A model generated the notes under the pieces. The model was not told the origin of the DNA. It made no database searches and saw only the letters and a program-made list of their open reading frames with translations. A stretch of 64,000 nucleotides of DNA, from NCBI GenBank assembly GCA_963786395.1, contig CAWAZD010000022.1:1-64000 (forward strand), written 5' to 3'. Position 1 is the first letter of the stretch. Each line of letters begins with the position of its first letter. Both the position numbers and the translations under genes were made by a program. The DNA comes from Fen-1301 sp963786395 (GTDB taxonomy: Bacteria; Bacteroidota; Ignavibacteria; Ignavibacteriales; Ignavibacteriaceae). Below, in pieces: positions 7,901 through 17,113 of the stretch.

Positions 7901-8964
7901 GAAGTACCCCGAAACATCCCATACACACCCAGTATTATAAGAAATGGTTCTGCGGGAACTGTAAATCTTGGATTAGAAAAAAACATTGCGTGAATTAATG
8001 TTAACGATACTGCCGGCATCAAAAGGCAAAGATATTTATTACTTTTATCAGATTTTAGAAAACCGTATATGCCACTAGCTATAATAACAAATCTTAATCC
8101 TAATATTATCCTGAATAGTTGGTATCCTTTGAACCCCGGACTATCAACCGGATTGAATCCCCACATGTTCCATAATGACTGAAACCTTTCAATTATAAAT
8201 TCACCGGGTGTTGTTATTATATAGTTTATGTATGCCTGAATTCCTTGTACTTTAGTAAACGACTCACTGTATTGCTGATTAACAGTAATATATATATTGT
8301 GAGTAAAATTCCGTCCTAATGTAAAAACTCCCGTTAGAAAATATCCATATGTCATTAATGTTATGGGTACTATTAAAAAGGACAAAAAATAAACAACCCC
8401 GCTCTTCTTATCCCCTCTTAAAAACATAAAAACAAATAGTAACACCGGGGCTAGAATTAATGTAGTCCGCATTATAAAAGCCAATCCCATTGCGAGACCC
8501 GAATATTCCATTTTGTTTTTCAGAAACAGGTATACACTTAGTGCAGTGAAGAAAGTGGCGGGTACTTCTGTTAATATAAAATGGACGTAATTGAATTGAT
8601 TTGGATAAAAGGTTACTATTACAGCGCTCAGGAACGCAATTGCAAATTTACCTGTTAGTTTTTCTGCTATAAGATAAACAAGCAAAACAGTGAATACTGA
8701 AAGGATAACATTCACAAACAAGAGTCCCCATTCCATTGGAAAGATAAGCGAAACTAATAGAATTAGGAGAGGATATCCATTCGGGAAGTAAACCATATAC
8801 CCCCCGTTTTTAAGAGCTGATGCCTGCATTATATAGTTTTCTGAATCTATAGTATAATGCGGCATACCCGTGTAAGTAGCTGCTATTATCCTAACATAAT
8901 ATGCAAGAATGAGGAGCGCGCACACAGATATTTCTTTCTTATAGGAATTAAGGAGACTTTTCAT
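7885..8964 (-). CDS. GT-C type membrane glycosyltransferase (GT39/ArnT-like)
   Basis: A 359-residue polytopic membrane protein with about 8 to 10 hydrophobic segments. Its first periplasmic loop holds YTIDSENYIMQASALKNGG, the acidic loop typical of PMT_2/ArnT-like transferases that use polyprenyl-phosphate sugars and act on the outer face of the inner membrane. The ATG at 8964 follows AAGGAGAC-like sequence on the minus strand only weakly. The protein is shorter than many ArnT relatives (about 450-550 residues) and its last residues (GTSLKPS) derive from a repeat. It stands alone between two repeat-rich gaps but lies near the surface-glycan genes, so a glycan role is likely. Substrate unknown. 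Confidence 0.65.
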   Translation of the reverse strand: MKSLLNSYKKEISVCALLILAYYVRIIAATYTGMPHYTIDSENYIMQASALKNGGYMVYFPNGYPLLILLVSLIFPMEWGLLFVNVILSVFTVLLVYLIAEKLTGKFAIAFLSAVIVTFYPNQFNYVHFILTEVPATFFTALSVYLFLKNKMEYSGLAMGLAFIMRTTLILAPVLLFVFMFLRGDKKSGVVYFLSFLIVPITLMTYGYFLTGVFTLGRNFTHNIYITVNQQYSESFTKVQGIQAYINYIITTPGEFIIERFQSLWNMWGFNPVDSPGFKGYQLFRIILGLRFVIIASGIYGFLKSDKSNKYLCLLMPAVSLTLIHAMFFSNPRFTVPAEPFLIILGVYGMFRGTSLKPS

Positions 8965-9150
8965 TGTTGAAATATAACACTCTACTTTTCTTGGTGCAAG
9001 AAAAGTAGCAAAAGAAGCATGGATGTTTAACCTACTTTTCTTGTGGCAAGAAATGTTAACCTACTTTTCTTGAGACAAGAATTAACCTACTTTTCTTGAG
9101 GCAAGAATTAACCTACTTTTCTTGGCGCAAGAAAAGTAGCAAAAGAAGCA
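8965..9150. repeat. Tandem hairpins ctacttttcttg / caagaaaagtag
   Basis: Five copies of ctacttttcttg followed by a 3-base spacer and caagaa start near 8982, 9032, 9061, 9086 and 9115. The first and last are complete inverted repeats (12-bp arms) that end in caagaaaagtagcaaaagaa; the middle ones have shortened right arms. The last copy runs directly into palindromic element copy 3. No gene is visible here. Confidence 0.75.
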
Positions 9151-9340
9151 TGGCTGCAAATTATTGGCGAAAATTCAGCGCTTCGATTTGCCTATACTTC
9201 AATTCAAGTGTGGGAAATGAACTCGCACCGACTTAGAAGTCAGTGCTCGAACAGCATTTCCCCAATCTTCTCCATATGCCATATCAAAATATATCCTATG
9301 CTGAATTTTTCTATCGCCAATAATTTGAGGCCGCTAAATA
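9151..9340. repeat. Long palindromic repeat element, copy 3 (complete)
   Basis: This 190-bp copy has both inverted ends (caaattattggc and gccaataatttg). Its apical stem differs from copy 1 but still pairs: gcaccgact and agtcagtgc with one mismatch around a short loop (about 9225-9248). The rest of the arms are 85-95 % like copy 1 by eye. Both sides are occupied by other repeats. Confidence 0.8.
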
Positions 9341-9788
9341 AGGAAAAGTAGCCCAAAAAACTGCCACGCCGCTACACTTAATTTTTTTAATGTAAATAAT
9401 TTGAGGCCGGGAAATTCGGAAAAGCAAGGGCATTTCCCCAATCTACTCCATATGCCTATCAAAATATATCCTATGCTGAATTTTTCTATCGCCAATAATT
9501 TGAGGCCGCTAAATAAGGAATAGTAGTCCAAAAAACTGCCACGCCACTACACTTAATTTTTTTAATGTAAATAATTTGAGGCCGGGAAATTCGGAAAAGC
9601 AAGGGCATTTCCCCATCTTCTCCATATGTCATATCAAAATATATCCTATGCTGAATTTTTTTATCGCCAATAATTTGAGGCCGGGAAATTCGGAAAAGCA
9701 AGGGCATTTCCCCAATCTTCTCCATATGTCATATCAAAATATATCCTATGCTGAATTTTTCTATCGCCAATAATTTGAGACCGCTATT
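9336..9788. repeat. Tandem array of half-elements, periods about 175 and 99 bp
   Basis: Two units of 175 bp begin at 9336 and 9511, and a shorter repetition of 99 bp follows (gggaaattcggaaaagc at about 9409, 9584 and 9683). Each unit contains the right arm of the palindromic element (catttcccc ... gctgaattttt ... gccaataatttg) without the matching left arm. Open frames across the array are a by-product of the repetition. The array ends at the 3' end of zwf. Confidence 0.75.
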
Positions 9789-11372
9789 TTAACTTTTAAC
9801 TTTTTCCTTTTTACTATCCACGGGACCCCAGCTCCCGGCAGGGTAGTTCGGAAATTCAATCCAGGGCTTTTGATCCCATAATTTAATAATGGGGTCGACT
9901 AAATTCCAGGCGTGATAAATCCAGTCTGACCTCGGAAATAACGTTTGATCCCCTTTCATAGCATCCCAAATTAGCCACTGGTATGCACTGGGCGATTTTT
10001 TAACATCAAATGATTCGGCATAATTAAAATTCATTGTAACGGGGCGCAAACACAATTCACCTCCCGGATGCTTTGCCATAAATGTATAAATAATTCCTTC
10101 ATTTGGCTGCAACTGGAATGACAAAATGTTCCTGTTATCCTTTGTTTTGTACTCACCAGGAAACATTAAATGCGGTGTAGCTTTGAATTTTATTTTCACC
10201 TCCGCAAACATGTTTTTCATTCTCTTACCTGTACTTAAATAGAATGGAACACCTGCCCACCTCCAGTTATCAACAAATAATTTAGCAGAAGCAAATGTAG
10301 GAACCATTGAATCTTTTGCCACATTATCTTCTTCCCTGTAACCTTTTACTTTTTCTCCATTCATCTCACCCGCGGAATATTGCCCCAGAACAATATCCTC
10401 CTTCTTTATGGGATTGATCGACCTGAGGACCTTAACAGTTTCGCTTCTTAGTGATTCAGCATCATAGTTTACCGGCGGTTCAATTGCGGTAATACACAAT
10501 AGCTGCAGAAGGTGGTTCTGAAACATATCCTTAATTACGCCGGTCTTTTCATAAAAACTACCGCGGGTTCCTATCCCGATTTGCTCTGCTGCCGTAATGT
10601 GCACACTTTCTATAAAATTCCTGTTCCATATCGGCTCAAATCCCGGATTAGCGAAACGAAAAACGAGCATATTTTGAACTGTCTCTTTCCCCAGAAAATG
10701 ATCAACTCTGTAAACCTGTTCTTCAAGAAGTGCTTTTTGAATATCATTGTCCAAACCTCTAGCTGATTCTTCATTATCCCCGAATGGTTTTTCAATTATT
10801 GCTCTTCTCCATCCACCAAGTAGTTCATTCATTTCCTTTTCGGTAGGATCGTTCAATCCCGAATATACTCTTAAATGGTTTTCCTGTTCATTCTCTTTAA
10901 TCTTTTCTTCAGAAAGTCCTGAATGTTTTAAACCATCAATAATAGTCGCATAAAATCTCTGCGGTGTGGCAAGATGAAATAAAAGGTTATCAGGAATGCT
11001 TTCTTTTTTTCTAATTTCATTTATTCTATCGACAAGTCTTTTAAATGATTGATCATCGGCAAAATCTCCCTGCACATAATAAAGATGTGCGGCAAATTCA
11101 GACCAGCCTTTTTCATCATAATTGCCGTATGTTTTCTCCGCCTGTTCCATTTCTTTTCTAAATGATGCATCATCATATTGCTTTAAGTCGAAACCAATTA
11201 CAGCCCATGGTTCTGATACAAGTTTATGAGCCCTTAATGCGAATAATGCCGGGATCAGTTCTCGATGCGCGAGATCGCCGGAAGCTCCGAATATTACAAC
11301 TATTGACGACTCGGGTAACTTTCCCTTTTTAAATCCTTTTTCTTCTGTTTCAAGGTTCGGGAGATTTATCAT
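9789..11372 (-). CDS. zwf: Glucose-6-phosphate 1-dehydrogenase
   Basis: This 527-residue enzyme oxidises glucose 6-phosphate to 6-phosphogluconolactone with NADP+, the entry step of the oxidative pentose phosphate pathway. The N-terminal coenzyme loop FGASGDLA is at residues 28-35 and the substrate-binding signature YRVDHFLGKE near residue 220. Length is slightly above the usual 480-510 residues. Its start overlaps the stop of gnd by 4 bases (ATGA), so gnd-zwf form one transcript with the next enzyme of the pathway. The last codons (KKEKVKS) fall in a purine-rich simple repeat that adjoins the repeat array, so the C-terminus may have been reshaped by it. Confidence 0.95.
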   Translation of the reverse strand: MINLPNLETEEKGFKKGKLPESSIVVIFGASGDLAHRELIPALFALRAHKLVSEPWAVIGFDLKQYDDASFRKEMEQAEKTYGNYDEKGWSEFAAHLYYVQGDFADDQSFKRLVDRINEIRKKESIPDNLLFHLATPQRFYATIIDGLKHSGLSEEKIKENEQENHLRVYSGLNDPTEKEMNELLGGWRRAIIEKPFGDNEESARGLDNDIQKALLEEQVYRVDHFLGKETVQNMLVFRFANPGFEPIWNRNFIESVHITAAEQIGIGTRGSFYEKTGVIKDMFQNHLLQLLCITAIEPPVNYDAESLRSETVKVLRSINPIKKEDIVLGQYSAGEMNGEKVKGYREEDNVAKDSMVPTFASAKLFVDNWRWAGVPFYLSTGKRMKNMFAEVKIKFKATPHLMFPGEYKTKDNRNILSFQLQPNEGIIYTFMAKHPGGELCLRPVTMNFNYAESFDVKKSPSAYQWLIWDAMKGDQTLFPRSDWIYHAWNLVDPIIKLWDQKPWIEFPNYPAGSWGPVDSKKEKVKS

Positions 11373-12292
11373 GATATTTTTTCCTGCTTATCACCTTCTT
11401 TTTTAACTTCATGTCCTCCAAAATCATTTCTCAAAACAGCAATGACCTTGGAAGAAACTCTTTCATCAATCCTTGAAGCAAACCTCTCATACAATGATAA
11501 TGTTATCGCCGGTACAGGGATGCCCATCTTCAATGCATATTCAGTTGTCCATCTTCCGGTTCCTGAATCTTCAATAAAAGGTGCTGTCTTTTCCAATACA
11601 TCTTTATCTTTTTTGAAAGTATCAGCCAGTAGTTCCAGAAGCCAGCATCTTACAACCGAACCATTATTCCAAAGTGCGGCTACCTTTCCTAAATCAATAT
11701 TAAATTCAGATCTTTCAAGCAATTCAAATGATTCCCCTATTCCCTGAAGAATAACATACTCAAGGGCATTATGAATCATTTTCACAAAATGTCCGGCACC
11801 ATGTTTCCCCAAATAACTATAACCATTTGCAGGAGCTAAAGATTTATAAATTGGTTCCATTTTCTTAAAATCATCTAAATCCCCACCGATCATTAAATTA
11901 TATCCCATACGCATGCCCCAAATTCCACCACTTACGCCACAGTCAGCAAACCTTACTCCTTTAGCCTCACACTTTGATGCATTTTGAAGTGTATCAAGAT
12001 AATGTGAATTCCCGCCGTCAATTATCAGATCACCAGAGACAGATAATTCAAGTATTTTTTCTATAGTTGAATTTGTAGGTTCGCCTGCGGGAAGCATTAT
12101 CCATATATTTCTTGGTTTTCTTAATTTCTTAATCAGGTCATCAAGTGAATCGGCTCCTTTTCCGCCAACAGAAACAGCAGTTTTTACATATTGCGGGTTT
12201 AGATCATACCCGAAAACCTGATGTCCTGATGCTACAAGTTTTTTGAGCATATTCCCTCCCATTTTCCCTAGTCCAATTATTCCTAATTCCAT
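11369..12292 (-). CDS. gnd: 6-phosphogluconate dehydrogenase, short (YqeC/GndA) type
   Basis: A 307-residue decarboxylating dehydrogenase converting 6-phosphogluconate to ribulose 5-phosphate. The N-terminus GIIGLGKMGGNM is the Rossmann fingerprint, GGNSHY and the catalytic segment FVKMIHNALEY (Lys and Asn) follow. Length near 300 rather than 470 places it in the short, tetrameric type that often prefers NAD+. It lies first in a two-gene operon with zwf, overlapping it by 4 bases. No 6-phosphogluconolactonase gene is visible here. Confidence 0.92.
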   Translation of the reverse strand: MELGIIGLGKMGGNMLKKLVASGHQVFGYDLNPQYVKTAVSVGGKGADSLDDLIKKLRKPRNIWIMLPAGEPTNSTIEKILELSVSGDLIIDGGNSHYLDTLQNASKCEAKGVRFADCGVSGGIWGMRMGYNLMIGGDLDDFKKMEPIYKSLAPANGYSYLGKHGAGHFVKMIHNALEYVILQGIGESFELLERSEFNIDLGKVAALWNNGSVVRCWLLELLADTFKKDKDVLEKTAPFIEDSGTGRWTTEYALKMGIPVPAITLSLYERFASRIDERVSSKVIAVLRNDFGGHEVKKEGDKQEKIS

Positions 12293-12631
12293 TTATTACC
12301 TCAATTTTTCAGATAATATACGGATTAATATTAAAAAATTATGTTACGTGTGTAGGGTAGCCCAGTCCTTCAGGACTGGGTGATCGGAATAAAGTTAAAA
12401 ATATTTATGCCATTTATGGCATTAAAATGATAATAAATTAATACGACGTCATCTTTCAGGTCATTCTCGTAATTATCTGGTAAGTTAGAATTGGGAATTG
12501 TAAGGGGATGAATCCCCTAAAATCACAATTATTTTTTTGTTCATAATCCCAGGCATTAATGCCTGGGCTAATGAGGACAAAAAAAAAGAGGCACACAAGC
12601 TGCCTCTTTTTTAATTTTTATTATCTAATTT
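12293..12631. repeat. Gap with four short palindromes in a row
   Basis: In this 339-bp gap lie cccagtccttcaggactggg (12361-12380), atgccatttatggcat (12407-12422), aggggatgaatcccct (12503-12518) and cccaggcattaatgcctggg (12548-12567). All four palindrome types appear here, each with an AT-rich spacer. No coding sequence can be supported. Confidence 0.8.
12582..12612 (-). terminator. Intrinsic terminator of rplU-rpmA
   Basis: Read on the minus strand, the stem is agaggca (12587-12593) against tgcctct (12601-12607), extended by A/T pairs, with a long U tract formed by the run of A on the plus strand. It lies 20 bases past the rpmA stop. Confidence 0.8.
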
Positions 12632-12889
12632 TTAATTAGATAGGAATACGTTTACGTATTGTCTCTTCCCTCTTTTTTCTTCAAACTTAACGAATCCGTC
12701 AATAAGCGCGAATAATGTATCATCGCCGCCGATTGCTACATTTTCACCAGGATGAAATTTTGTGCCTCTCTGCCTAACCAGAATATTACCGGCAAGTACT
12801 TTCTCGCCTCCGAATTTCTTTACACCAAGACGCTGTGCATTACTATCTCTTCCGTTTCTGGTAGAACCTTGACCTTTTTTATGTGCCAT
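12632..12889 (-). CDS. rpmA: 50S ribosomal protein L27
   Basis: An 85-residue L27: MAHKKGQGSTRNGRDSNAQR at the N-terminus, then the GNILVRQRGTKFHPG segment. L27 reaches the peptidyl transferase centre of the large subunit. The N-terminus starts directly with AHKKG, so no cleavable Firmicutes-type N-terminal extension is present. It follows rplU by 12 bases, the normal pairing, and a terminator follows. Confidence 0.97.
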   Translation of the reverse strand: MAHKKGQGSTRNGRDSNAQRLGVKKFGGEKVLAGNILVRQRGTKFHPGENVAIGGDDTLFALIDGFVKFEEKRGKRQYVNVFLSN

Positions 12890-12901
12890 ATTAAGTCTCC
12901 T

Positions 12902-13210
12902 TTATCCTATCTTAGTAATTTCAATATGGGTTAATTTCTGCCGGTGACCATTAAATTTATCGTATCCGGTTCTTCTTTTTTTCTTGTAGACAATTACTTT
13001 ATCATCTTGTACATGTGCCAGCACTTTTGCAGTAACTGTAACTCCGTTAACATACGGGCTGCCAATTTTTACACCACTGTCATCGCTATAAAGAAGTACA
13101 TTCTGAAAAACTACTTCGCTTTCAGATTCATTCGTTAACAACGGCACATAATATTTCGTCTTCTCAGCTACTTTGAATTGCTGGCCTGATATATCAACTA
13201 CGGCGAACAT
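12902..13210 (-). CDS. rplU: 50S ribosomal protein L21
   Basis: A 102-residue L21, a 23S rRNA-binding protein of the large subunit. The N-terminus MFAVVDISGQQFKV and the C-terminal basic segment YKKKRRTGYDKFNGHRQ are characteristic. It is the first gene of the rplU-rpmA pair. In many bacteria obg follows this pair; here obg lies 45 kb away with a different neighbour. Confidence 0.97.
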   Translation of the reverse strand: MFAVVDISGQQFKVAEKTKYYVPLLTNESESEVVFQNVLLYSDDSGVKIGSPYVNGVTVTAKVLAHVQDDKVIVYKKKRRTGYDKFNGHRQKLTHIEITKIG

Positions 13211-13337
13211 TTTAACCTCATAATTTCAAAATTAGACATCAAAGGTAAGAATTATCATCAATATTTACAAATTCTTAAAGAAAAATTATTAATGCCCGAA
13301 TTCTATCTAATCTGCCTAAATCTTAAGATTAACCCAC

Positions 13338-15506
13338 TTATTTCAAATAAACCATCTTTTTATTTAGGCTTACTTTTCTTCCATTTAAAATATTAACAAA
13401 ATTCATTCTATAAAAATATATTCCTGAAGATAATTTACCGCCTGCTGGTTCAAATTTTACCTCATAAAACCCTGCTTTCTTGTATTCATTCACAAGAGTG
13501 CTTACTTTTTCACCCTTTATGTTATAAACTTCAAGAACGACAAGTGCGTCTTCCGGAAGTTCATAACTGATTATAGTGGAAGGGTTAAATGGATTGGGAT
13601 AATTCTGATACATCGCAAATTGTCCCGGAACATTAATATCCGCTTCTACAATACTGCTGTATTGGAAACTTCCATCATTATCATTCATTCTTATTCTGTA
13701 AAAATATTTTCCCGGTTCGAGATCTGCGTCATTGAAATAATAATTTTTATATGAATTACTGACAAAATTGGCTTTTATGGTTCCTACTTTTTCCCAGAAA
13801 TTAGTATTAATTATTTTCCTTTCTATCTCAAAATTATTACTGTTCGTTTCTGTTGCAGTTTCCCAATTGAGTTTTATTCCTCTGCCATTGACCTTACAAC
13901 CGAAATAAATCAACTCAACGGGCAGTGCTCCATCATTCCCAATGCCGAAATAAGAAAAAGCTGTAATCCCATCTGAAGTAGCAAAATATTGATCTTCTTG
14001 CGTACCTGATCCTGATATTACCACAGAATTTTGATTCCATGTAGCTCCGTTCCATCTTCCAATCAATACAACTGAATTTATATTAAATCCAGGGGCCTCA
14101 TGTCCATGCATCCAGCCAAATTTAATCCTGGCAGTTGACCCGCCTTCAGTATTTTCCGTAATTAGCCATTGACGCTGAACCACTTTGTCTGGATTTGTTG
14201 GTACAATGTCATAGGTATCTTTTACTTTAACTTTGAATGTATCTGGGACGCCTGTATAATTAATTATAGCAGGATTATAAGAATTAAGTGTGCCAACCGG
14301 AAATATTATATCTTTGCTTTGTGTCATTTTGTTGAATATAATTCCCCCTGAATTATTTGTTACCACATAGGTTCCAGATGAACCTCCTGCAATTACAGCC
14401 GTATCATTTATTATTAAATCTTTATCCGCGAGAATTAAATTCCCCGCAATTAATTTCATAGTATCAACAATAAACACGTTATTAGATAGCGCAACTCCGC
14501 TGCTATTATTTATTCCAAGTATGTTTACTGATGGGGGCAAACCATTTCCGGTAACTTGCGCTAATAATCCGGTATAGTAATAAGCCGAACCCGGACTAAA
14601 CGTCCTTGTCCCTTTCACGCAAATATTACCGATTGAATCTGTCCCCTGAGTAATTCCTGATGCATCGCCGATATAGATTGCAGCTCCGTTATTCAATGTA
14701 AAGCTGCATCCCCCCCAAACCGGATAGGTTCCGCATTGAAGAATACTCCCGGCATTTAAAGTAAAATTCTTAGAAAAATTAACAGGACTAATAAGTTTTA
14801 CGGTAGTACCAGGACCGTTAATAACCAAATTCTTTTTCCAGTAATATGCCTGACTACCTGTACCTCCGGAATAATAAGAGTTATAAAAATCAGTTTCATT
14901 CAATAATTGAATTTCACCTGTTCCCGAAATAATTTCCTCCGCTGTGACCATTAGGTTATCTATTGTCAGAAAACCTGTCCCTGCATATGCATAAATCCTT
15001 ATTACTAGATTCGGATTATTGTTTACTTCAGGATAATTATTTAACTCTATGCTTGCCTCATTCCATGATGTACTTGGTGCCCCTGTTGCGTTTGGGCCTG
15101 CTGACTTAAATGCAGATCCATCTGAAGAAAAATTGCATCCCACATATTTAGGACTTGTCCCATCAGGTGCATAGTCACGGAACTTAATACAAATTCCTTT
15201 AAATCCGGAAGTATTTACTGAGAATTGATAATATTCTTTTGCTTTGATTCCGGGGTCGGATGTAACATTCTCCCAACCACTTCCCTTCAGAGCTTTCCCT
15301 AACCCATTCTCACTTGATCCTCCGCCTATTGCACTCAATCCGGATCTAGCAATCGGACCACTCCCGGGATTTATTGATTGTTCCACTGCATTCTCAAAAA
15401 TACTCCGGTTTGAGTTACTCTCAAAGTCATAATATAAAATTGGGACTTGAGGAAAAGAACTGTTCATGAACAGAAAAAATATAATGTACAGATATAGCTT
15501 ATCCAT
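13338..15506 (-). CDS. Secreted protein with T9SS type A sorting domain
   Basis: This 722-residue protein begins with a signal peptide (hydrophobic residues 4-18, ending near SSFPQ) and ends in a T9SS sorting domain: NYPNPFNPSTIISYELPEDA, then YNIKGEKVSTLVNE, FSSGIYFYRM-like and KKMVYLK. The N-terminal half looks like a beta-rich adhesin or carbohydrate-binding region, with a jelly-roll-like stretch (residues 25-190), but no catalytic motif is apparent. A fibronectin-like stretch with LNWETATETNSNNFEIER lies before the sorting domain and is typical of such cargo. It is expected outside the cell or on its surface. The specific role is unknown. Confidence 0.8.
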   Translation of the reverse strand: MDKLYLYIIFFLFMNSSFPQVPILYYDFESNSNRSIFENAVEQSINPGSGPIARSGLSAIGGGSSENGLGKALKGSGWENVTSDPGIKAKEYYQFSVNTSGFKGICIKFRDYAPDGTSPKYVGCNFSSDGSAFKSAGPNATGAPSTSWNEASIELNNYPEVNNNPNLVIRIYAYAGTGFLTIDNLMVTAEEIISGTGEIQLLNETDFYNSYYSGGTGSQAYYWKKNLVINGPGTTVKLISPVNFSKNFTLNAGSILQCGTYPVWGGCSFTLNNGAAIYIGDASGITQGTDSIGNICVKGTRTFSPGSAYYYTGLLAQVTGNGLPPSVNILGINNSSGVALSNNVFIVDTMKLIAGNLILADKDLIINDTAVIAGGSSGTYVVTNNSGGIIFNKMTQSKDIIFPVGTLNSYNPAIINYTGVPDTFKVKVKDTYDIVPTNPDKVVQRQWLITENTEGGSTARIKFGWMHGHEAPGFNINSVVLIGRWNGATWNQNSVVISGSGTQEDQYFATSDGITAFSYFGIGNDGALPVELIYFGCKVNGRGIKLNWETATETNSNNFEIERKIINTNFWEKVGTIKANFVSNSYKNYYFNDADLEPGKYFYRIRMNDNDGSFQYSSIVEADINVPGQFAMYQNYPNPFNPSTIISYELPEDALVVLEVYNIKGEKVSTLVNEYKKAGFYEVKFEPAGGKLSSGIYFYRMNFVNILNGRKVSLNKKMVYLK

Positions 15507-15680
15507 GTTACCTGCCCGTAATTAATGAATAAATATTGATTGAACCGCATTAAAAAATATTGATGTGCAAAAACCGTTTCCCAACTATTTTAACTTAAAT
15601 AATAAATAATTAAGAATCAATAGCCTTTTCTCCTACCAATTATTTTTCTATTTTTGATCCATAATTTCTGGATTAAAACG

Positions 15681-16382
15681 TTGGACATAATCAAATATCT
15701 TGTCGACCTGTTCATTCATCTTGATAAGCATCTTTTGGAAATAATAGGCCACTATGGCGTACTTACCTATGCAATTCTGTTCTTTGTAATCTTTGCTGAA
15801 ACAGGTTTTGTATTTACTCCTTTTCTGCCGGGGGATTCATTACTTTTTGCTGCCGGCACACTTGCGGCACTACCAGGTATTAGTCCTGTGGGAGGAACAT
15901 TAACCCAGTACAGTGTGTTAAATGTTCATTACCTTTTCCTTCTTCTGGCACTCGCAGCCATTCTTGGGAATAGTGCAAATTATTTCGTAGGACATTTTAT
16001 AGGTGAAAAGATTTTCCACGACAATTCCCGTATACTAAAGAAAGAATATCTTAACAGGACTCATGTCTTTTATGAAAAGCATGGCGGGCTGACTGTGGTT
16101 ATTACAAGATTTGTTCCTATAATCCGTACAATAGCTCCATTTGTTGCAGGTGTTGGCAGTATGACTTTTACGCGATTCAGTTTATATAATATCGCCGGAG
16201 GAATTCTGTGGGTAGCGCTTTTTATTTACGGCGGCTTCTTCTTCGGGAACATACCTTTTGTTAGAAATAATTTTTCCGTTGTTACTATTGCAATTATTTT
16301 TATTTCTGTTCTTCCGATGATTATTGAAATTATACGGCAAAGAAGACTTGCTGTAAAACCGGGAGACAGTGTTGATTTATGA
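15681..16382 (+). CDS. dedA: DedA family membrane protein
   Basis: A DedA / SNARE-associated Golgi (VTT domain) protein, a family involved in undecaprenyl-phosphate or lipid recycling. The stretch YAILFFVIFAETGFVFTPFL followed by PGDSLLFAAG is the family signature, and FVGHFIGEK and TRFVPIIRTIAPFVAGVG follow. I favour the TTG at 15681 because it gives MDIIKYLVDLFIHLDKHL, which lines up with the N-terminus of E. coli DedA; another TTG in frame lies at 15654. Neither has a good ribosome binding site. About five membrane segments. It reads toward exbB 66 bases downstream but may be transcribed separately. Confidence 0.85.
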   Translation: MDIIKYLVDLFIHLDKHLLEIIGHYGVLTYAILFFVIFAETGFVFTPFLPGDSLLFAAGTLAALPGISPVGGTLTQYSVLNVHYLFLLLALAAILGNSANYFVGHFIGEKIFHDNSRILKKEYLNRTHVFYEKHGGLTVVITRFVPIIRTIAPFVAGVGSMTFTRFSLYNIAGGILWVALFIYGGFFFGNIPFVRNNFSVVTIAIIFISVLPMIIEIIRQRRLAVKPGDSVDL

Positions 16383-16447
16383 GATTCTTCGGTTAGAATC
16401 TGTACTTTTTTTGTTAGTGTAAAATTTAATAATTATCTCAGAGGAAA

Positions 16448-17113
16448 ATGATGAATTATGAATCTTATCTTGATCTGATGAAAGGGAGCTTTACCATTAT
16501 TATTCTTGCTCTCTGCTCTATTTATGCACTGAAAACTGTGATTGAAAAATATATAACATTCCAGGGGATTAGAGAATTATACATAAATGGTTTTTCACTT
16601 CGTGTAAGACAAAGCCTTAAAGACGGCGGTATTGATAAAGCTTTAGCTGCTGTGGATGCCGAAAATAATAAATGGCTTCGATTTACAATCAGGAGCCCTT
16701 TGGCACCGGTGTATAAATATATTTTCCAGCATGCGGAGTATGATAAAGATGATCTGCTGCAAGGTTCATATACACGACTTGATAAAGAACTTGCGAAGTT
16801 AGAAAAAGGTTTACACGGATTAGCCTCTCTTGGAGCCGTATCTCCTTTTATTGGATTATTCGGTACTGTAATTGGGATAATTAGAGCCTTCAGTGCACTT
16901 TCTGTTAATGAGGCAGCAAGCTATACAAATGTAATGTCCGGAATCGCTGAAGCTCTGGTTTCAACCGCAGCCGGTATATTGGTTGCCATTCCCTGCGTTA
17001 TGTTTTATAATTATTTCATTAAACAAATTAAACTGAACCTTCCTCTTATTGAGGAAACGCTTCAGGATACTGTACATTTTGTAACTAAACAAAATACTAC
17101 GGTGCAGCAATGA
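16448..17113 (+). CDS. exbB: MotA/TolQ/ExbB proton channel protein
   Basis: A 221-residue membrane protein with three membrane segments (about residues 15-32, 125-150 and 165-190). The segment GLASLGAVSPFIGLFGTVIG is the ExbB/TolQ signature. GAGG lies a few bases before the ATG; a second ATG follows at 16451. With the next two genes it would form a proton-driven complex that energises outer membrane transport (ExbB-ExbD-TonB) or envelope constriction (TolQ-TolR-TolA). The stop overlaps the exbD start as ATGA. No TolB or Pal gene is nearby, which favours the TonB reading. Confidence 0.88.
   Translation: MMNYESYLDLMKGSFTIIILALCSIYALKTVIEKYITFQGIRELYINGFSLRVRQSLKDGGIDKALAAVDAENNKWLRFTIRSPLAPVYKYIFQHAEYDKDDLLQGSYTRLDKELAKLEKGLHGLASLGAVSPFIGLFGTVIGIIRAFSALSVNEAASYTNVMSGIAEALVSTAAGILVAIPCVMFYNYFIKQIKLNLPLIEETLQDTVHFVTKQNTTVQQ

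Noticed and set aside
9334..9773. Open frames of 65 to 79 codons on both strands in the repeat array
   Set aside because: They are made of the same repeated units in two copies, lack ribosome binding sites and do not resemble any protein; they come from the repeat sequence.
8965..9788. CRISPR array
   Set aside because: The repeated units are long, imperfect and tandem, with no regular unique spacers of 30-40 bases and no cas genes in the window.
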